Source of the DNA: Lentisphaerota bacterium
GTDB taxonomy: Bacteria > Verrucomicrobiota > Kiritimatiellia > JAAZAB01
Direction: 5' to 3'
DNA length: 5,995 nt
NCBI GenBank assembly: GCA_020201415.1
Contig: JAIVGW010000293.1
Span: 1 to 5,995, forward strand
Shown: positions 5,980-5,995 of the stretch, piece by piece
Layout of the letters: each line of letters begins with the position of its first letter
Position numbering within the stretch: the first letter of the stretch is position 1
Made by a program: the position numbers and the translations under genes
Notes under the pieces: generated by a model
Databases searched by the model: none
What the model saw: only the letters and a program-made list of their open reading frames with translations
What the model was told of the DNA's origin: nothing

Positions 5980-5995
5980 TCAAGCCGCTGTAAGC
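5970..5995. repeat. Imperfect hairpin at the right window edge
   Basis: GCTTA (5970-5974) pairs with TAAGC (5991-5995), and GCGG (5976-5979) pairs with CCGC (5985-5988) around the loop TCAAG, with a small internal bulge. It overlaps the second copy of the 11-bp tandem repeat. It may extend past the window edge and could be part of a neighbouring gene's terminator. Confidence 0.45.

Overview
The window looks like chromosomal DNA from a free-living bacterium of the Planctomycetota-Verrucomicrobiota group, most plausibly Kiritimatiellota, Lentisphaerota or Verrucomicrobiota. This is inferred from gene content: a secreted DUF4838 glycosidase-like protein and a secreted formylglycine-generating-enzyme-like (FGE/SUMF1) protein carrying Chb/Hex C-terminal-type modules. 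It is not based on a marker gene, and the phylum is uncertain.

Layout. Bases 1-144 are the 3' end of a plus-strand msrA gene (methionine sulfoxide reductase). Bases 145-439 contain no gene. They hold a MITE-like inverted-repeat element: two 26-bp arms rich in GGAATG units about 100 bp apart, with a short hairpin on each side. Bases 440-1456 (+) encode a seven-helix membrane protein ending in a coiled coil and a Cys4 zinc-ribbon-like module, with no kinase, cyclase or other recognised output domain. The 77-bp convergent gap at 1457-1533 shows no obvious terminator hairpin.

The rest is on the minus strand. Bases 3645-1534 encode the secreted FGE-like multidomain protein. Bases 5781-3791 encode a secreted DUF4838 protein (GH67-type N-terminal domain plus DUF4838) whose reading frame is broken near 4545-4565. 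The two halves lie in different frames, and together they would make a protein of about 663 residues. Each minus-strand gene has its own Shine-Dalgarno sequence and an upstream TTGACA box. The right edge (5958-5995) has a perfect 11-bp tandem repeat running into an imperfect hairpin.

How the genes relate. The two minus-strand genes both encode exported proteins with carbohydrate-associated domains and are co-oriented, but 145 bp and a promoter-like box separate them, so they are probably independent transcription units. The membrane protein and MsrA show no clear functional link to them. I see no CRISPR array, tRNA, rRNA, transposase or phage gene. I do not see a convincing new multi-gene system. 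The points most worth checking are the output-less membrane/zinc-ribbon protein, the inverted-repeat element and the frameshift.
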